Assembly: GCA_005800815.1 (NCBI GenBank)
Contig: SYEK01000028.1
Coordinates: forward strand, 1 to 64,000
Length of the DNA: 64,000 bases
Direction of reading: 5' to 3'
Source of the DNA: Actinomycetota bacterium
Lineage (GTDB): Bacteria; Actinomycetota; Actinomycetes; Nanopelagicales; Nanopelagicaceae
The notes under the pieces are model-generated. The model was given only the letters and a program-made list of their open reading frames with translations. It made no database searches and was not told the origin of the DNA. Positions 50,856-61,047 of this stretch are shown here, piece after piece (position 1 is the stretch's first letter; each line of letters begins with the position of its first letter). Both the position numbers and the translations under genes were made by a program.

Positions 50856-52847
50856 CTAGAAAAGGTGACGGGGCTTTCGACTTTGATAGGTGCGGCGAAA
50901 AAACTCCGCGCCATCAAGCACTACGCTCACCTCGGTTTGGTGCCAAATTTCGAAAGGGTCGCTAGCCGTGGTGCAATCTGCCTCAATTGAAATCCTGTGT
51001 GGTCCATTAGTCTCCTCATAAACAGACTGCGCGGATATCTCTGCAAATCCTGGTTGATCAATGTTGATACGAAGTGATCCTTCGTTTCCAAAGACGGTCT
51101 GACTCTCAAAGCGATAACCAACCTCATTATTCACGAGATCTTCAATGAGTTGATATGACACTGGTGGTGATACTGGAGCCTGATCATCAATAAGTAATTC
51201 GATAGAAGCCAAATCTGACCCAGTCTCGCTACCTAAAGAATTTGGCGAAAAGTAAGGAACAGTCAGTGATGGGCAAAACTCCGCTGTGTTATGTAGGGTG
51301 AGTAAGAAAGGATGTGCTGCTGGCCATGACATCTGAAAATCAGCAGCGGCTAACTTCAAACCGATTCGATGTCCTGGATCGAGTTGATAAGCCAAGGCAT
51401 GAAGCTCAAGGTTTACTTCATAAATTTGATTCGCCTTTAATACAGTTGGATTTTTTTCTGGATAGTCGGCATATGAGATATTTATAAATCCACGTGAGAT
51501 TAGCAATTCACTTCCATTAGGTGCTTGATCGATCAGAGTTGCAGAAATCTGACCAATATCGCTTTCACTTGAAAGAAAAAGCTGGGCTTTTGGATTTCCG
51601 ATTATTAAGGTTTTTTTTTCATTTACACCCGCAAAGAAAGTAATTGATCGTTGAGATTCTAATCTTTGATCACCTGGTTTTAAAACGTTGTAACGAAAGG
51701 GACCTCCTCCAGTTTTACCGGAATATTGACCAGCTTTAGGTGAGTAAGGAATCTCTATTTGTGTATCACTTCCTAATGGACTATTTATTAACCTTAAAGT
51801 AGTGCAATCAAAGAAAAATTTAATCTCTTTCGTCTTCCTAATTGGCCATTGGTCTGCAGTTATAAAGTAACCCGGCGAATGGTCAATAAAATTACCTGGC
51901 GGACGATATTTCTCGACATAAATCGTAAGAGGTGGAGTTTTTTCAATTCCGGTATCAATTCCTTTAAGCCATTTGTCCCACCATAGAAGAGCCTCTTTTT
52001 GCCAATTGATTCGTGGCCCTGGAAGGGCATTGTTTGGCCATTGATGTCCCCATGGTCCGATCAAAGCACGTTTAACTCCTTGCAATTGAGAAAATATTCT
52101 GAGCATCGGGTTGGAATACCAATCTGACCAACCTTCGACTACAAAGACAGGGCAGGAAATTTTACTAAGATTCGACCTTGCAGCACGATCTCTCCAGAAC
52201 TTGGAATCTTCAATCTCGTTAAGAAAGGAGATCCCCCAAGGTGTATTGCCTTCTAGCCGCTCACACCAGATTCCTATCCACTTATCACCCCAAAGTAGAT
52301 AACTAGGTGGCGCAAAATTGCGAGCACTCATAAATGGTGAGTAAGACTCATAGATATAATTGCGTGGGACACCACCACGGTTGGTCCACTCGGCAAAAGG
52401 GTCATCACTACCTGAACGAGCGATAATTGCTTTCAAAGCTGGTGGTGCCTCGGCTGCCATCTGAATCGATATAACTGCCCCATAAGAAAGACCCCACATC
52501 CCCACATTTCCATCGGACCAGCTCTGCGATGCCGCCCAGTTAATCATAAAGAGTCCATCCCTGCGTTCACCATCGCTATAAATAGAATCACATAAACCAC
52601 TAGAGTCACCAGTGCCACGAACATCGAAAATCAGCGTGACATACCCATATGTGGCAAAATCAAGTAGGTCTACTCCCCCAAGTCCAGTGCTTACTCGATA
52701 TGGCGTGTATGTCATCAAGACTGGAAGCTTTTGATTTGTTACTGGCCTCCTAATTAGTACTGCCAGTGATACATCATCATCGGTAGTGACAAATAATCTC
52801 TCCTCTATAATTTCCTTGAAGTTTTCAACTCTATTTTCCATTGACAT
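50856..52847 (-). CDS. CocE/NonD-family (X-Pro dipeptidyl-peptidase S15-like) hydrolase
   Basis: VTLIFDVRGTGDSSGLCDSIYSDGERRDGLFMINWAASQSWSDGNVGMWGLSYGAVISIQMAAEAPPALKAII; GWSDWYSNP; LIGPWGHQWPN. Confidence 0.93.
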   Translation of the reverse strand: MSMENRVENFKEIIEERLFVTTDDDVSLAVLIRRPVTNQKLPVLMTYTPYRVSTGLGGVDLLDFATYGYVTLIFDVRGTGDSSGLCDSIYSDGERRDGLFMINWAASQSWSDGNVGMWGLSYGAVISIQMAAEAPPALKAIIARSGSDDPFAEWTNRGGVPRNYIYESYSPFMSARNFAPPSYLLWGDKWIGIWCERLEGNTPWGISFLNEIEDSKFWRDRAARSNLSKISCPVFVVEGWSDWYSNPMLRIFSQLQGVKRALIGPWGHQWPNNALPGPRINWQKEALLWWDKWLKGIDTGIEKTPPLTIYVEKYRPPGNFIDHSPGYFITADQWPIRKTKEIKFFFDCTTLRLINSPLGSDTQIEIPYSPKAGQYSGKTGGGPFRYNVLKPGDQRLESQRSITFFAGVNEKKTLIIGNPKAQLFLSSESDIGQISATLIDQAPNGSELLISRGFINISYADYPEKNPTVLKANQIYEVNLELHALAYQLDPGHRIGLKLAAADFQMSWPAAHPFLLTLHNTAEFCPSLTVPYFSPNSLGSETGSDLASIELLIDDQAPVSPPVSYQLIEDLVNNEVGYRFESQTVFGNEGSLRINIDQPGFAEISAQSVYEETNGPHRISIEADCTTASDPFEIWHQTEVSVVLDGAEFFRRTYQSRKPRHLF

Positions 52848-52909
52848 ACGATACTTTTCCTTAATAAGATGGTCCTGTTAAAATATCTATGTAAATTCTA
52901 TTTGTCAAT

Positions 52910-54121
52910 TTGGGAATCCTAATGGCTTTTACTGCTTTTAAGCATAAGAATTATCGCTATTTTTTTATTGGCATAATTTTTTCTAATATTGGTACTTGGA
53001 CAAATCGAATTGCACAGGATTGGTTGACACTTGATCTCACTGGAAGTGCAAAAAGTCTCGGACTAATCGTTGCAGCCCAGTTTTTTCCAGGAATTATATT
53101 TGCCGCCTACGCTGGTGTCATTGCTGATCGTTATAATCAAAAGCCAATCTTGCTCTGGTGTAATTTTGCTGGAATTTTGATTGCAACAACAACTGGAATT
53201 CTTATTTTTAACAATTTTTTAACATTTGAAATCCTTTTTTTTTCCTCACTTTTACTTGGAATTGTCTCAGCAATTGATGGCCCAGTTCGCCAAAGTTATT
53301 ACGTCATCTTGGTCGGTGACCAAGATTTGCCTAATGCACTTGGATGGAATCAAGTCAACTTAAACTGCGGTAGGTTGATCGGCCCTCTTTTAGCAGGACT
53401 TCTCATTGAGTTTTTCGGATTGAGTCCAGCTTTTTTTCTTAACGCTTTTACATTTTTTCTGTTACTAGTGGGACTTATAGCAATACGTGTCGAAAACTAT
53501 TTCATGCTTGGGTCACTAGACCAAAGAAATAGGAAAGTAACGTTTTTTGATTCAATTCGATTTCTTAAAAGTAATCCCAAGGCCTTAATTCCTATCGGAC
53601 TTGTCTCTATTTCTGCGATGGTTGGCCAGGATATGCAGATAACCTCTGCGCTGATGGCATGGAAGGTCTTTGAGGTAAATGCTACTTTATTTGGTCTCTT
53701 GGGTTCAATCTTTGCATCAGGAGCAGTTCTAGGTTCACTGTTAATCACGCGTTCTAAGGTAGTTTTTGATCTTAAGTTTCTTTCCCGCCAAAGTTTTTAT
53801 TTGACAGGTGTTTGGTTCCTTATCGCTATTGCACCAAATTATATGACTTACGCCATGACACTTTTCATTGCCGGATACATCGTAGTATGGATTAATTTCT
53901 CGACAAATATTGCAATTCGACTCTATGTGGACCCAAAATATTACGGTCGGGTTTGGGGAATTTACATTGCGTTCTACCTTAGCGCTCTTGCAATAAGTGG
54001 GCCGATGTTAGGTTGGATAAGCGAAACATTCTCAACTAGAGGTGCAATTCTCTTTGGTGCTATTGCGATGCTATTTAGTTCCCTTACTGTTCGAAATCGA
54101 ATAAAAACCGTAGTCACATAA
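52910..54121 (+). CDS. MFS transporter (EntS-like)
   Basis: HKNYRYFFIGIIFSNIGTWTNRIAQDWLTLDLTGSAKSLGLIVAAQFFPGIIFAAYAGVIADRYNQKPIL. Confidence 0.88.
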   Translation: MGILMAFTAFKHKNYRYFFIGIIFSNIGTWTNRIAQDWLTLDLTGSAKSLGLIVAAQFFPGIIFAAYAGVIADRYNQKPILLWCNFAGILIATTTGILIFNNFLTFEILFFSSLLLGIVSAIDGPVRQSYYVILVGDQDLPNALGWNQVNLNCGRLIGPLLAGLLIEFFGLSPAFFLNAFTFFLLLVGLIAIRVENYFMLGSLDQRNRKVTFFDSIRFLKSNPKALIPIGLVSISAMVGQDMQITSALMAWKVFEVNATLFGLLGSIFASGAVLGSLLITRSKVVFDLKFLSRQSFYLTGVWFLIAIAPNYMTYAMTLFIAGYIVVWINFSTNIAIRLYVDPKYYGRVWGIYIAFYLSALAISGPMLGWISETFSTRGAILFGAIAMLFSSLTVRNRIKTVVT

Positions 54122-54187
54122 ATTTACCAGTTTTTCTCTATGAAATTCTCTTGTCTTTATTGTTCATTTTTGTTTTTTTTGAGTTTG

Positions 54188-54216
54188 TTGACTTGGATTC
54201 CCCGATTGAGTAATAT
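54188..54216 (+). promoter_or_regulatory. Sigma70-type promoter candidate for the ceramidase-like gene
   Basis: TTGACT - 17 nt - TAATAT. Confidence 0.65.
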
Positions 54217-54252
54217 CTTGTTCAGGAGAGTAGTCTAAAAGGGGGTTCGTTT

Positions 54253-55728
54253 ATGACAGGTTCACCATCCCGGCCTCAATGGCTAAGTAGTGACTCCTTG
54301 GATGAAAATTTACTGGGAAGTTTGAGTGAAAACCTTATAGACCAGCCTCATGAAGCCCGAGGTCTGATAGGTATTGCTCGACGAGATATCACCCCACCTT
54401 TTGGGATCTATGGTCCTGTTTGGGGATTTTCCACCCATGATGGAAGTTCGAGGGGCACTCATAAACCGATATTTGCTACAGCCTTAGTATTTTCCCCACA
54501 GGCGGCAAGTAAACCAATGGTCATAGTTGGTGTGGATCTTGGCACCACAGGAGATCTCACGGGCCTTGAAGATGAGTGGATAAGAAGAGATGTCTCTGCA
54601 CAGTTAGATATTCCTCTCTCTCACCTCATGTTGGCATCATCACATACTCATGGAGCACCTTGGGCATATCGAAGTCGTGTGGATTTCCCCGGAGGTGATT
54701 TGATTGAGGGGTATCTAAATCTGTTGAAAAGGGGGATTTTAGAGGCCTCACGAGAGGCGATAGAAACAGCTGAGAATTGCATCATCACTTTTAAATCAGG
54801 ACGGTGTGATTTAGCAAAAAACCGTAACCTTGCAGATCCAGCAAACCCAAGCCGATATCTCACGGGCTTTAATCCAGCTAATCAATCCATTGCAGATGAC
54901 ACTGTTATGGTTGGTCGAATCACTCGAGCAAGTGATAACTCAATTAAAGGAACCGTAATTAACTATGCCTGCCACCCCACTACTCTTGGCGGAGAAAATC
55001 GTTTAGTCTCACCTGACTTTATTGGGGGTATGCGCGATGTAATGGAGGCGCATACAGATGGTGCAATTTGTCTCTTCCTTCAGGGTGCATCCGGAGATCT
55101 AGCTCCAGCCTTTCAGTACGTTGAAGATACTTCGATTGCAGACCGCCATGGCCATCAACTTGGCTTTGCTGGGCTCTCCACCCTCACTGGAATGTATCCT
55201 GCAGGTCAACGATTGGAGTACGTCAGGCCAATTGAATCAGGAGCGCCACTGGCCTATTGGGAGCCACGCTCATATCAGATTCCTGATAATCATTCGATTA
55301 ATTATGAAATTGTAGGTCTGCCCTCTAAAGATTGGCCAAGCGTTGGCGAATTAGATCGTCAATTAGAGGTAGAAAGTGATTTTCGAATTCGTGAACGTTT
55401 GATTCGAAAGAAGACAATTGCAAACTTTACTCAAGGCAAAAATGAGATTCCAACCCAAGTGTTTGCTTGGGCATTTGGAAATTTGATTTTTGTTGCAATC
55501 TCATGTGAAATGGATGTTGCCTGGCAAAAAGAAGTGAGGGCGGCTTTCCCAGGGTATAGCGTGATCGCTATAACCGCTGTTAATTACTCTGCAATCGGAT
55601 ATATAGTTCGGGAAGAGTTGTGCGATCTCAATCTTTATCAAGCATGGCAACCACCTTATGGGAAAGGTTCTTTTGACTCACTTTTGAAGCACTGTATTAG
55701 ATTGATGACAAAGTCTCTTGCAAAATAA
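54253..55728 (+). CDS. Neutral/alkaline ceramidase fold-family hydrolase (non-canonical)
   Basis: GIARRDITPPFGIYGPVWGF, ASSHTHGAPWAYR, INYACHPTTLGG, LQGASGDLAPAF. Confidence 0.82.
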   Translation: MTGSPSRPQWLSSDSLDENLLGSLSENLIDQPHEARGLIGIARRDITPPFGIYGPVWGFSTHDGSSRGTHKPIFATALVFSPQAASKPMVIVGVDLGTTGDLTGLEDEWIRRDVSAQLDIPLSHLMLASSHTHGAPWAYRSRVDFPGGDLIEGYLNLLKRGILEASREAIETAENCIITFKSGRCDLAKNRNLADPANPSRYLTGFNPANQSIADDTVMVGRITRASDNSIKGTVINYACHPTTLGGENRLVSPDFIGGMRDVMEAHTDGAICLFLQGASGDLAPAFQYVEDTSIADRHGHQLGFAGLSTLTGMYPAGQRLEYVRPIESGAPLAYWEPRSYQIPDNHSINYEIVGLPSKDWPSVGELDRQLEVESDFRIRERLIRKKTIANFTQGKNEIPTQVFAWAFGNLIFVAISCEMDVAWQKEVRAAFPGYSVIAITAVNYSAIGYIVREELCDLNLYQAWQPPYGKGSFDSLLKHCIRLMTKSLAK

Positions 55729-55784
55729 TTACTGAGGCTCTTTTGAAGTATAGGACTTGCTCTCAGTATTCAGTATGTCATCTA

Positions 55785-56702
55785 TCAGATACCAGATAAA
55801 AATCTCTGTGGATTTTTCCTAGTTAGGGTATCAATCTGATTCTCATTCACTCCAGCGTCACGAAGAAGTGGTAAGAATTTGGTGATTAAAAATTTATATC
55901 CCTCTCCGCCATGAATTTGCAAACGAGAACGACTTGCAATATCGGTCGAAATCAAAATCTGCCCAAGCCATCCCTCGCTGATTAAGGTCGCGATAGTCTT
56001 TGCTCGGCGTTCATCACGCTGCTTGTCTAATTGACCAATCGCATCATATCCAATCCATACTCCCCGGCGGAGCAACTTTCTTGAATACTCAACATCTCGA
56101 TTGGTATCACAATGACCGATTAAAGTTTTGTCAAGATCGGCTCCGGCACTCTCAAGAATATCCAACTGTGTTATTCCTACTTCAGTAAAAAGAGCATGAG
56201 TGGCAATCGGCGTCTTAGTCTCGCGCTGTACCAATGCGGCAGCCTCTAAGACTTTCCGCTCATTTACTTTGACACCACGGTGATGTGTGCCGAGCTCTCC
56301 CATAATTCCTGCCTTAATATCAGTGCCAGGAAAACCTTTGGTGATATGACTGGTAAATCGATCTGCGATTTGAGAAACACTCCATTGATCTAGCCACTCT
56401 GGATAGTACTGCTGATGATAAAAGCCAGTACCAGCCACGATATGGACTCCCGTAGCTTGGGAAATAGTAGCTAGTCCTTGAGGGTCAGGATGAAGGCCAT
56501 AAATGGTCTGATCTACAATCGTATTACCTCCAGCAGCACGATAAAATTCCAGTTCTTCACACATCGTTGATAATTCTAAAAGCACGCCATCAGAATTTCG
56601 CCGGACATCATAGGTATCAACTAAAAGATGTTCATGTGGCAAAATAAAACCGAGATCCTCTGCAATCACTGGTCCGAGGACTGTCTCTACGCTTCTCATC
56701 AC
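55785..56702 (-). CDS. Phosphotriesterase-family metal-dependent hydrolase
   Basis: VLGPVIAEDLGFILPHEHLLVDTYDVRRN (HxH), AGIMGELGTHHRG, LIGHCDTNRD. Confidence 0.9.
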   Translation of the reverse strand: MMRSVETVLGPVIAEDLGFILPHEHLLVDTYDVRRNSDGVLLELSTMCEELEFYRAAGGNTIVDQTIYGLHPDPQGLATISQATGVHIVAGTGFYHQQYYPEWLDQWSVSQIADRFTSHITKGFPGTDIKAGIMGELGTHHRGVKVNERKVLEAAALVQRETKTPIATHALFTEVGITQLDILESAGADLDKTLIGHCDTNRDVEYSRKLLRRGVWIGYDAIGQLDKQRDERRAKTIATLISEGWLGQILISTDIASRSRLQIHGGEGYKFLITKFLPLLRDAGVNENQIDTLTRKNPQRFLSGI

Positions 56703-56822
56703 ATTCTCCTTAAATTATAGATCTCATTCACCATCAGTACATTAAACGCCTTTATATCTGTCGAGCCTACTACTAGAAATAGAATTGAGAATCTAAGTAT
56801 GGAATTAATGGGGCTTGAACTA

Positions 56823-56859
56823 CTTGACTCATAGATATATATTCTAGCTATGAGTCAAG
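56823..56859. promoter_or_regulatory. 12-bp perfect inverted repeat over the -10 region and start codon of the creatininase-family gene
   Basis: CTTGACTCATAG-atatatattctag-CTATGAGTCAAG; upstream TTGAAC (56815-56820)-N17-TATATT (56838-56843) fits a leaderless promoter with TSS at the ATG (56850). Confidence 0.65.
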
Positions 56860-57692
56860 CAAATCAAAGTACAAACGCTCATCAGTGGGGTACGCTTACC
56901 TGGCGTGAGATAGATAAACTCGACCCTGATAGAACAATTTTCTTACTGCCAACTGGTGCGATTGAACAACATGGTCCTCACTTGCCCATAGATACCGATA
57001 TATTCAACTCTAATTCACTTGTAAATGCCGTAGCAAAAAATTGGAAGACAACAGATCAGACAATTGACTCAAAGGTAATTGCCCTCCCACCCATCTGGTG
57101 GGGAACATCCCCTCACCATAAAGGTTTTTCAGGCACTATCTCATTACGTATTGAGACGTTTCACTCACTACTCTCCGACATTTTTTCATCAATTACCCAG
57201 CATGGTTTTTACCGCTTCCTTATTATCAACGGTCATGGTGGCAATGCAGGGATTTTGAATGCATCAACCGGGGAGCTTAGTGAATCACTCGGGGTCTCAA
57301 TTCCAACTTACTCGTACTGGCAATCGATCATAAGCACTTTGATAGAGCTTGGTGAATCAGAAATTGGCGGAATGGGGCATGCTTGTGAGATGGAGACATC
57401 ACTTGCTCTCTATCTCCGTCCAGAGTTGGTCAACTTAAATGAGTTAAGACAGGATCTCCCGAAATCGAGACTTGCGCTCTCCTGCATCGATTTTCGCCAA
57501 CCAGGTTTTCTCGGTATTCCCCTGGACTTTCGTCGCGACTCACGAGAAGGGGTCATGGGTGATCCCACTCTGGCTACAAAAGAAAAAGGCCAGCGAATAT
57601 TTAATGATGCACTTCTTGCGGCAAACGGCCTGGTCAAATCTCTCTTTGAGACAGAGTCTTCATCACTAAAAACTAGCCATTTTAGTCATTAG
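56850..57692 (+). CDS. Creatininase-family amidohydrolase
   Basis: LLPTGAIEQHGPHLPIDTDIFNSN, PPIWWGTSPHHKGFSGTISL, INGHGGNAGIL, GGMGHACEMETSLAL. Confidence 0.94.
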   Translation: MSQANQSTNAHQWGTLTWREIDKLDPDRTIFLLPTGAIEQHGPHLPIDTDIFNSNSLVNAVAKNWKTTDQTIDSKVIALPPIWWGTSPHHKGFSGTISLRIETFHSLLSDIFSSITQHGFYRFLIINGHGGNAGILNASTGELSESLGVSIPTYSYWQSIISTLIELGESEIGGMGHACEMETSLALYLRPELVNLNELRQDLPKSRLALSCIDFRQPGFLGIPLDFRRDSREGVMGDPTLATKEKGQRIFNDALLAANGLVKSLFETESSSLKTSHFSH

Positions 57693-57713
57693 AAGAGCTT
57701 AAGAACTAAATCA

Positions 57714-58388
57714 ATGTTAGTGCTCTCGGTCAAGTTATTACTAGCTCCCTTCTTCATAATCCTGACCTATTTGATTCAAGGAAAATTTGGTCCACGCTTT
57801 GGCGGTATCTTTATGTCAATTCCTTTTATTGTTTCACCGATCTTGGCAGTTATCTATCTCCAACATGGAAGTGAATTTCTCTATGAGGCAATCATTGGAA
57901 CATATTCAGGTCAAATTGGATTACTTTTTTTTATTTTAACTTATTCACATCTTGCTCAAAGATTTCCCTGGCAAATATGCATCTTTTCAGCGACATCAGC
58001 ATTCTTATTAGCAGTGACTATCTTTGGACAATTAATTAGCAATCTATGGCTAGGAATCATTCTCTGGTCATTTCTTTGGGCAATACTATTGAAAAACTTT
58101 CCTTTTTATGAGAAAAAATCACAACTTTCACCAGCACCAAATTGGGATCTTTGGATTCGTATCGCCTCAGCTCTCACTTTAATTATCACCATAACACAAT
58201 TTGCTCAAGTTTTAGGGCCTCAACTTTCTGGTGCTTTTGCAATGTACCCAATCATGACTTCAATTATGTCAACTTTCAATCATTATCGATATGGGACTGA
58301 TGCATCAGTCGCGCTCATGCACGGTCTAACGCAGTATCTCTTTGTTACAACTCTTTTCATTTTTCCTTTTATTACTCTTTTCCTCTAA
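57714..58388 (+). CDS. Polytopic membrane protein of unknown function
   Basis: Six or more hydrophobic stretches (KLLLAPFFIILTYLIQGKFGPRFGGIFMSIPFIVSPILAVIYL...); no family recognised with confidence. Confidence 0.8.
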   Translation: MLVLSVKLLLAPFFIILTYLIQGKFGPRFGGIFMSIPFIVSPILAVIYLQHGSEFLYEAIIGTYSGQIGLLFFILTYSHLAQRFPWQICIFSATSAFLLAVTIFGQLISNLWLGIILWSFLWAILLKNFPFYEKKSQLSPAPNWDLWIRIASALTLIITITQFAQVLGPQLSGAFAMYPIMTSIMSTFNHYRYGTDASVALMHGLTQYLFVTTLFIFPFITLFL

Positions 58389-58435
58389 AATTCCATTGGA
58401 AATTTCCTGGAAATCTGTGAGTAAACCAAAATGTA

Positions 58436-58463
58436 TTGACAAGATTTTGATACCTGCTATCTT
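58436..58463 (+). promoter_or_regulatory. Sigma70-type promoter candidate
   Basis: TTGACA - 16 nt - TATCTT upstream of the ORF starting at 58503. Confidence 0.6.
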
Positions 58464-58502
58464 TGTATTGAGTAGAGTTCAATAAATGAGAGTTGGTTCG
58501 AA

Positions 58503-59942
58503 GTGACGCCATTGAAAGTTGGATCAGCATCAGTAATTATCAGCCCACCCCTTGGGCTTAGAAAGGGTGGATTCAGACTCTTTGGTGAGCCAATCTCATC
58601 AATTGATGAGGATATTGAGCTGGGGGTTGCTGTATTTGAATCAAAGGGAGTGAAGGTTGCCCTTATCGCCTCTGATTTAGGATCAGCAACCACAAATGAA
58701 GCGAATGAATTTAGAGATGTCGTTGCGGAAATCCTCAAAATTGAGCGTTCACATGTTCTTTTCAATCTAAGCCACAACCATAGCTCCCCTGCATTATTGG
58801 GATTTATCGGATCTCCCGCTCTCGAGGAGAATTACACAGAAATTACTGCCTACTACCGCAATCTTGTTGACAAGATTGCTGATTGCACAAGATCTGCCCT
58901 TCAATCGATGAAAGATGCACGAATGGCAACTGCGTGGGGTTCAGCCGATCTCAATATTTATCGTAGAGAGTGGAATCAAGGCCAAGATATTCTTGGAGAA
59001 GTAGTTGGGCATCGAGTTGACGATAGCGTTGGGGTAATTCGCTTTGATGATCTTGATGGAAAAGCGATTTTGACATTGTTTCGATACTCGTGTCATCCCG
59101 TAGTCAATGGTGCAGCCTCACCGAGTCTCTCTGCTGACTTTCCAGGCCCAGCCCGCCGCCTTGTGCAGGAAAAAGTTGGCGGGCTCGCCTTCTTCTTGCA
59201 AGGTTGCGGCGGTAATCTCAACCCCCAAGTAGGAATTGGGTATGAACGTGATTGTAGCGAGTCAGTCTATCGAGTCGGTACCGCCCTTGGTGCCGAAGTT
59301 GTCCGTCTTGCTCTTGGAATCAATACTCATCGCTTTCAGAGTGAGCGGACAACGCTTAATGGCGTTCCCAATATTCTCTTTAAACCTTGGCACAAACGGA
59401 GCGATCATCCAGACGTCATACTTGCTGGTGCTCAAGAGGTTGTACCTTTTAAGTTTTCACAACTTCCCAGTGAGAGTTTTCTTCGTGTTGAGGAGGAGAA
59501 GTGGCGAAAAGAGATTGAAGAGAGAATTGCTCGTGGGGCACTAACCTGGGAGATTCGCATAGCGCGCGCCACTCATGCTTGGGCAGTTGCCACCTTAGAG
59601 CGCGTGAAAGATCAAAATCCCACTTGTGATTTCATCGCACATGCACTTCGAATCGGTGATGTTGCACTTGTTGGACTTGGCGTTGAGGCATTTTTTGAGA
59701 CCGGTGAGACGATACGCGCACAATCACCGTGCCCAAATACTTTTGTTCTCGGATATAGCAATGGCATGATTATGTATCTGCCACGAAAAGAGGATTTTCC
59801 GAAGGATGGATGGAAATGGCCGAACACTCATGCCCTCCCCGACCTCCTGCCACAGGTTTATTGCCAACCTGCTCTGTGGCATCCTGATTCAGAGTCAGAG
59901 GCAGTTGCCGCTGCTGTGAAAGCTCTGCATCGAGTTCATTAA
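58503..59942 (+). CDS. Neutral/alkaline ceramidase fold-family hydrolase (non-canonical)
   Basis: GTG start; VGSASVIISPPLGLRKGGFRLFGEPIS, FNLSHNHSSPALLGF, FRYSCHPVVNGA, LQGCGGNLNPQ. Confidence 0.82.
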   Translation: MTPLKVGSASVIISPPLGLRKGGFRLFGEPISSIDEDIELGVAVFESKGVKVALIASDLGSATTNEANEFRDVVAEILKIERSHVLFNLSHNHSSPALLGFIGSPALEENYTEITAYYRNLVDKIADCTRSALQSMKDARMATAWGSADLNIYRREWNQGQDILGEVVGHRVDDSVGVIRFDDLDGKAILTLFRYSCHPVVNGAASPSLSADFPGPARRLVQEKVGGLAFFLQGCGGNLNPQVGIGYERDCSESVYRVGTALGAEVVRLALGINTHRFQSERTTLNGVPNILFKPWHKRSDHPDVILAGAQEVVPFKFSQLPSESFLRVEEEKWRKEIEERIARGALTWEIRIARATHAWAVATLERVKDQNPTCDFIAHALRIGDVALVGLGVEAFFETGETIRAQSPCPNTFVLGYSNGMIMYLPRKEDFPKDGWKWPNTHALPDLLPQVYCQPALWHPDSESEAVAAAVKALHRVH

Positions 59943-60005
59943 TCACAATCAGCCCTAACTCAAAGAAGCTTGTCGTAGTGCGACACTGACCTGTAACCTC
60001 GACCC

Positions 60006-61046
60006 ATGAGCAGTACTGTCACTTGTTCTTTTGACATAAATAAACCTGGAAAAGATTCCGGGTACCTCATCATGGGTGATTCGACCAATAACAGTGGCTG
60101 GACCAGTTACAACGTCCCAATTATAAAGTTCTCAAATGGTGCGGGACCCACAGTTCTTGTGCTGGGTGGAAACCACGGCGATGAGTATGAAGGTCAGATT
60201 GCCGCTTCATCACTTGCGCATCAATTAGATTTAAATCAAGTCCAAGGACGCATCATCATCATCCCATGCTTATCTCAGGAGGCATCTCGCGCAGGGACTC
60301 GCTTATGGCCAGATGGTTCGAATTTTAATCGAGTGTTTCCAGGGAACGAGAATGGAAAACTAAGTGAAAAACTTGCCCACTATTTAAGCAGCTTCTTATT
60401 CCCGATCTGTGATGGGGTTCTAGACATGCACAGTGGTGGTAGAAGTATGCATTTCATTCCAAGTTCAAACATGACATGGGTCTCAGAACTAACTCAACGA
60501 ACTAAGATGATTAACAATATGTTGGCTTGGAATACAGACTTTCATATGGTTGGTCTAGAACAGGCTGGAACAAATCCTTACTCACTTCTCAATCGAAATG
60601 CTGAGCAACAAGGAAAGTCTGTTTCCACCGGAGAGTTTGGAGGCTCTGGATATACAACACCAGAGAGCATAAAAATCATCAAGGATGGACTTCTCAATTT
60701 CCTCAAAGCATTTGGGGTCCTCAGGGGCTTACCAGAAACTCGAGAAAGCCTTGGACTAAAACCTGCTGAAATTATATTTCTTGGTCCCGCAGGCTTCATT
60801 TCAGCAACTCACCACGGAATTTACGAAAACTGTGTTCGACTTGGCGCAGATATAGAAGTTGGCGATGTAGTTGGCAAGATTCATGACTTTGACCATCATA
60901 ATGTTGCACCCATTGAACTTCTAAGCAAGATTTCAGGGGTAGTAGCTGTCATAAGGGGCTTTCCTCCGATCACTATAGGCGATGTCGTCTGTGTGGTCGG
61001 AAAGAAATTGAATTCACTTGCTGAAATGGAAAAGGTGGCTGGTTAA
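60006..61046 (+). CDS. Succinylglutamate desuccinylase/aspartoacylase (M14, AspA/AstE-like) family protein, copy 1
   Basis: GGNHGDEYEGQIAASSLAHQL (HxxE), RLWPDGSNFNRVFPG, GVLDMHSGG. Confidence 0.92.
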   Translation: MSSTVTCSFDINKPGKDSGYLIMGDSTNNSGWTSYNVPIIKFSNGAGPTVLVLGGNHGDEYEGQIAASSLAHQLDLNQVQGRIIIIPCLSQEASRAGTRLWPDGSNFNRVFPGNENGKLSEKLAHYLSSFLFPICDGVLDMHSGGRSMHFIPSSNMTWVSELTQRTKMINNMLAWNTDFHMVGLEQAGTNPYSLLNRNAEQQGKSVSTGEFGGSGYTTPESIKIIKDGLLNFLKAFGVLRGLPETRESLGLKPAEIIFLGPAGFISATHHGIYENCVRLGADIEVGDVVGKIHDFDHHNVAPIELLSKISGVVAVIRGFPPITIGDVVCVVGKKLNSLAEMEKVAG

Positions 61047-61047
61047 A

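Noticed and set aside
59971-59985. TGTCG-tagtg-CGACA repeat upstream of the first AspA/AstE-like gene; TAGTGCGACA also occurs at 50578-50587
   Set aside because: A shared 10-mer and 5-bp arms are expected by chance in 64 kb, and the arrangement differs at the two sites.
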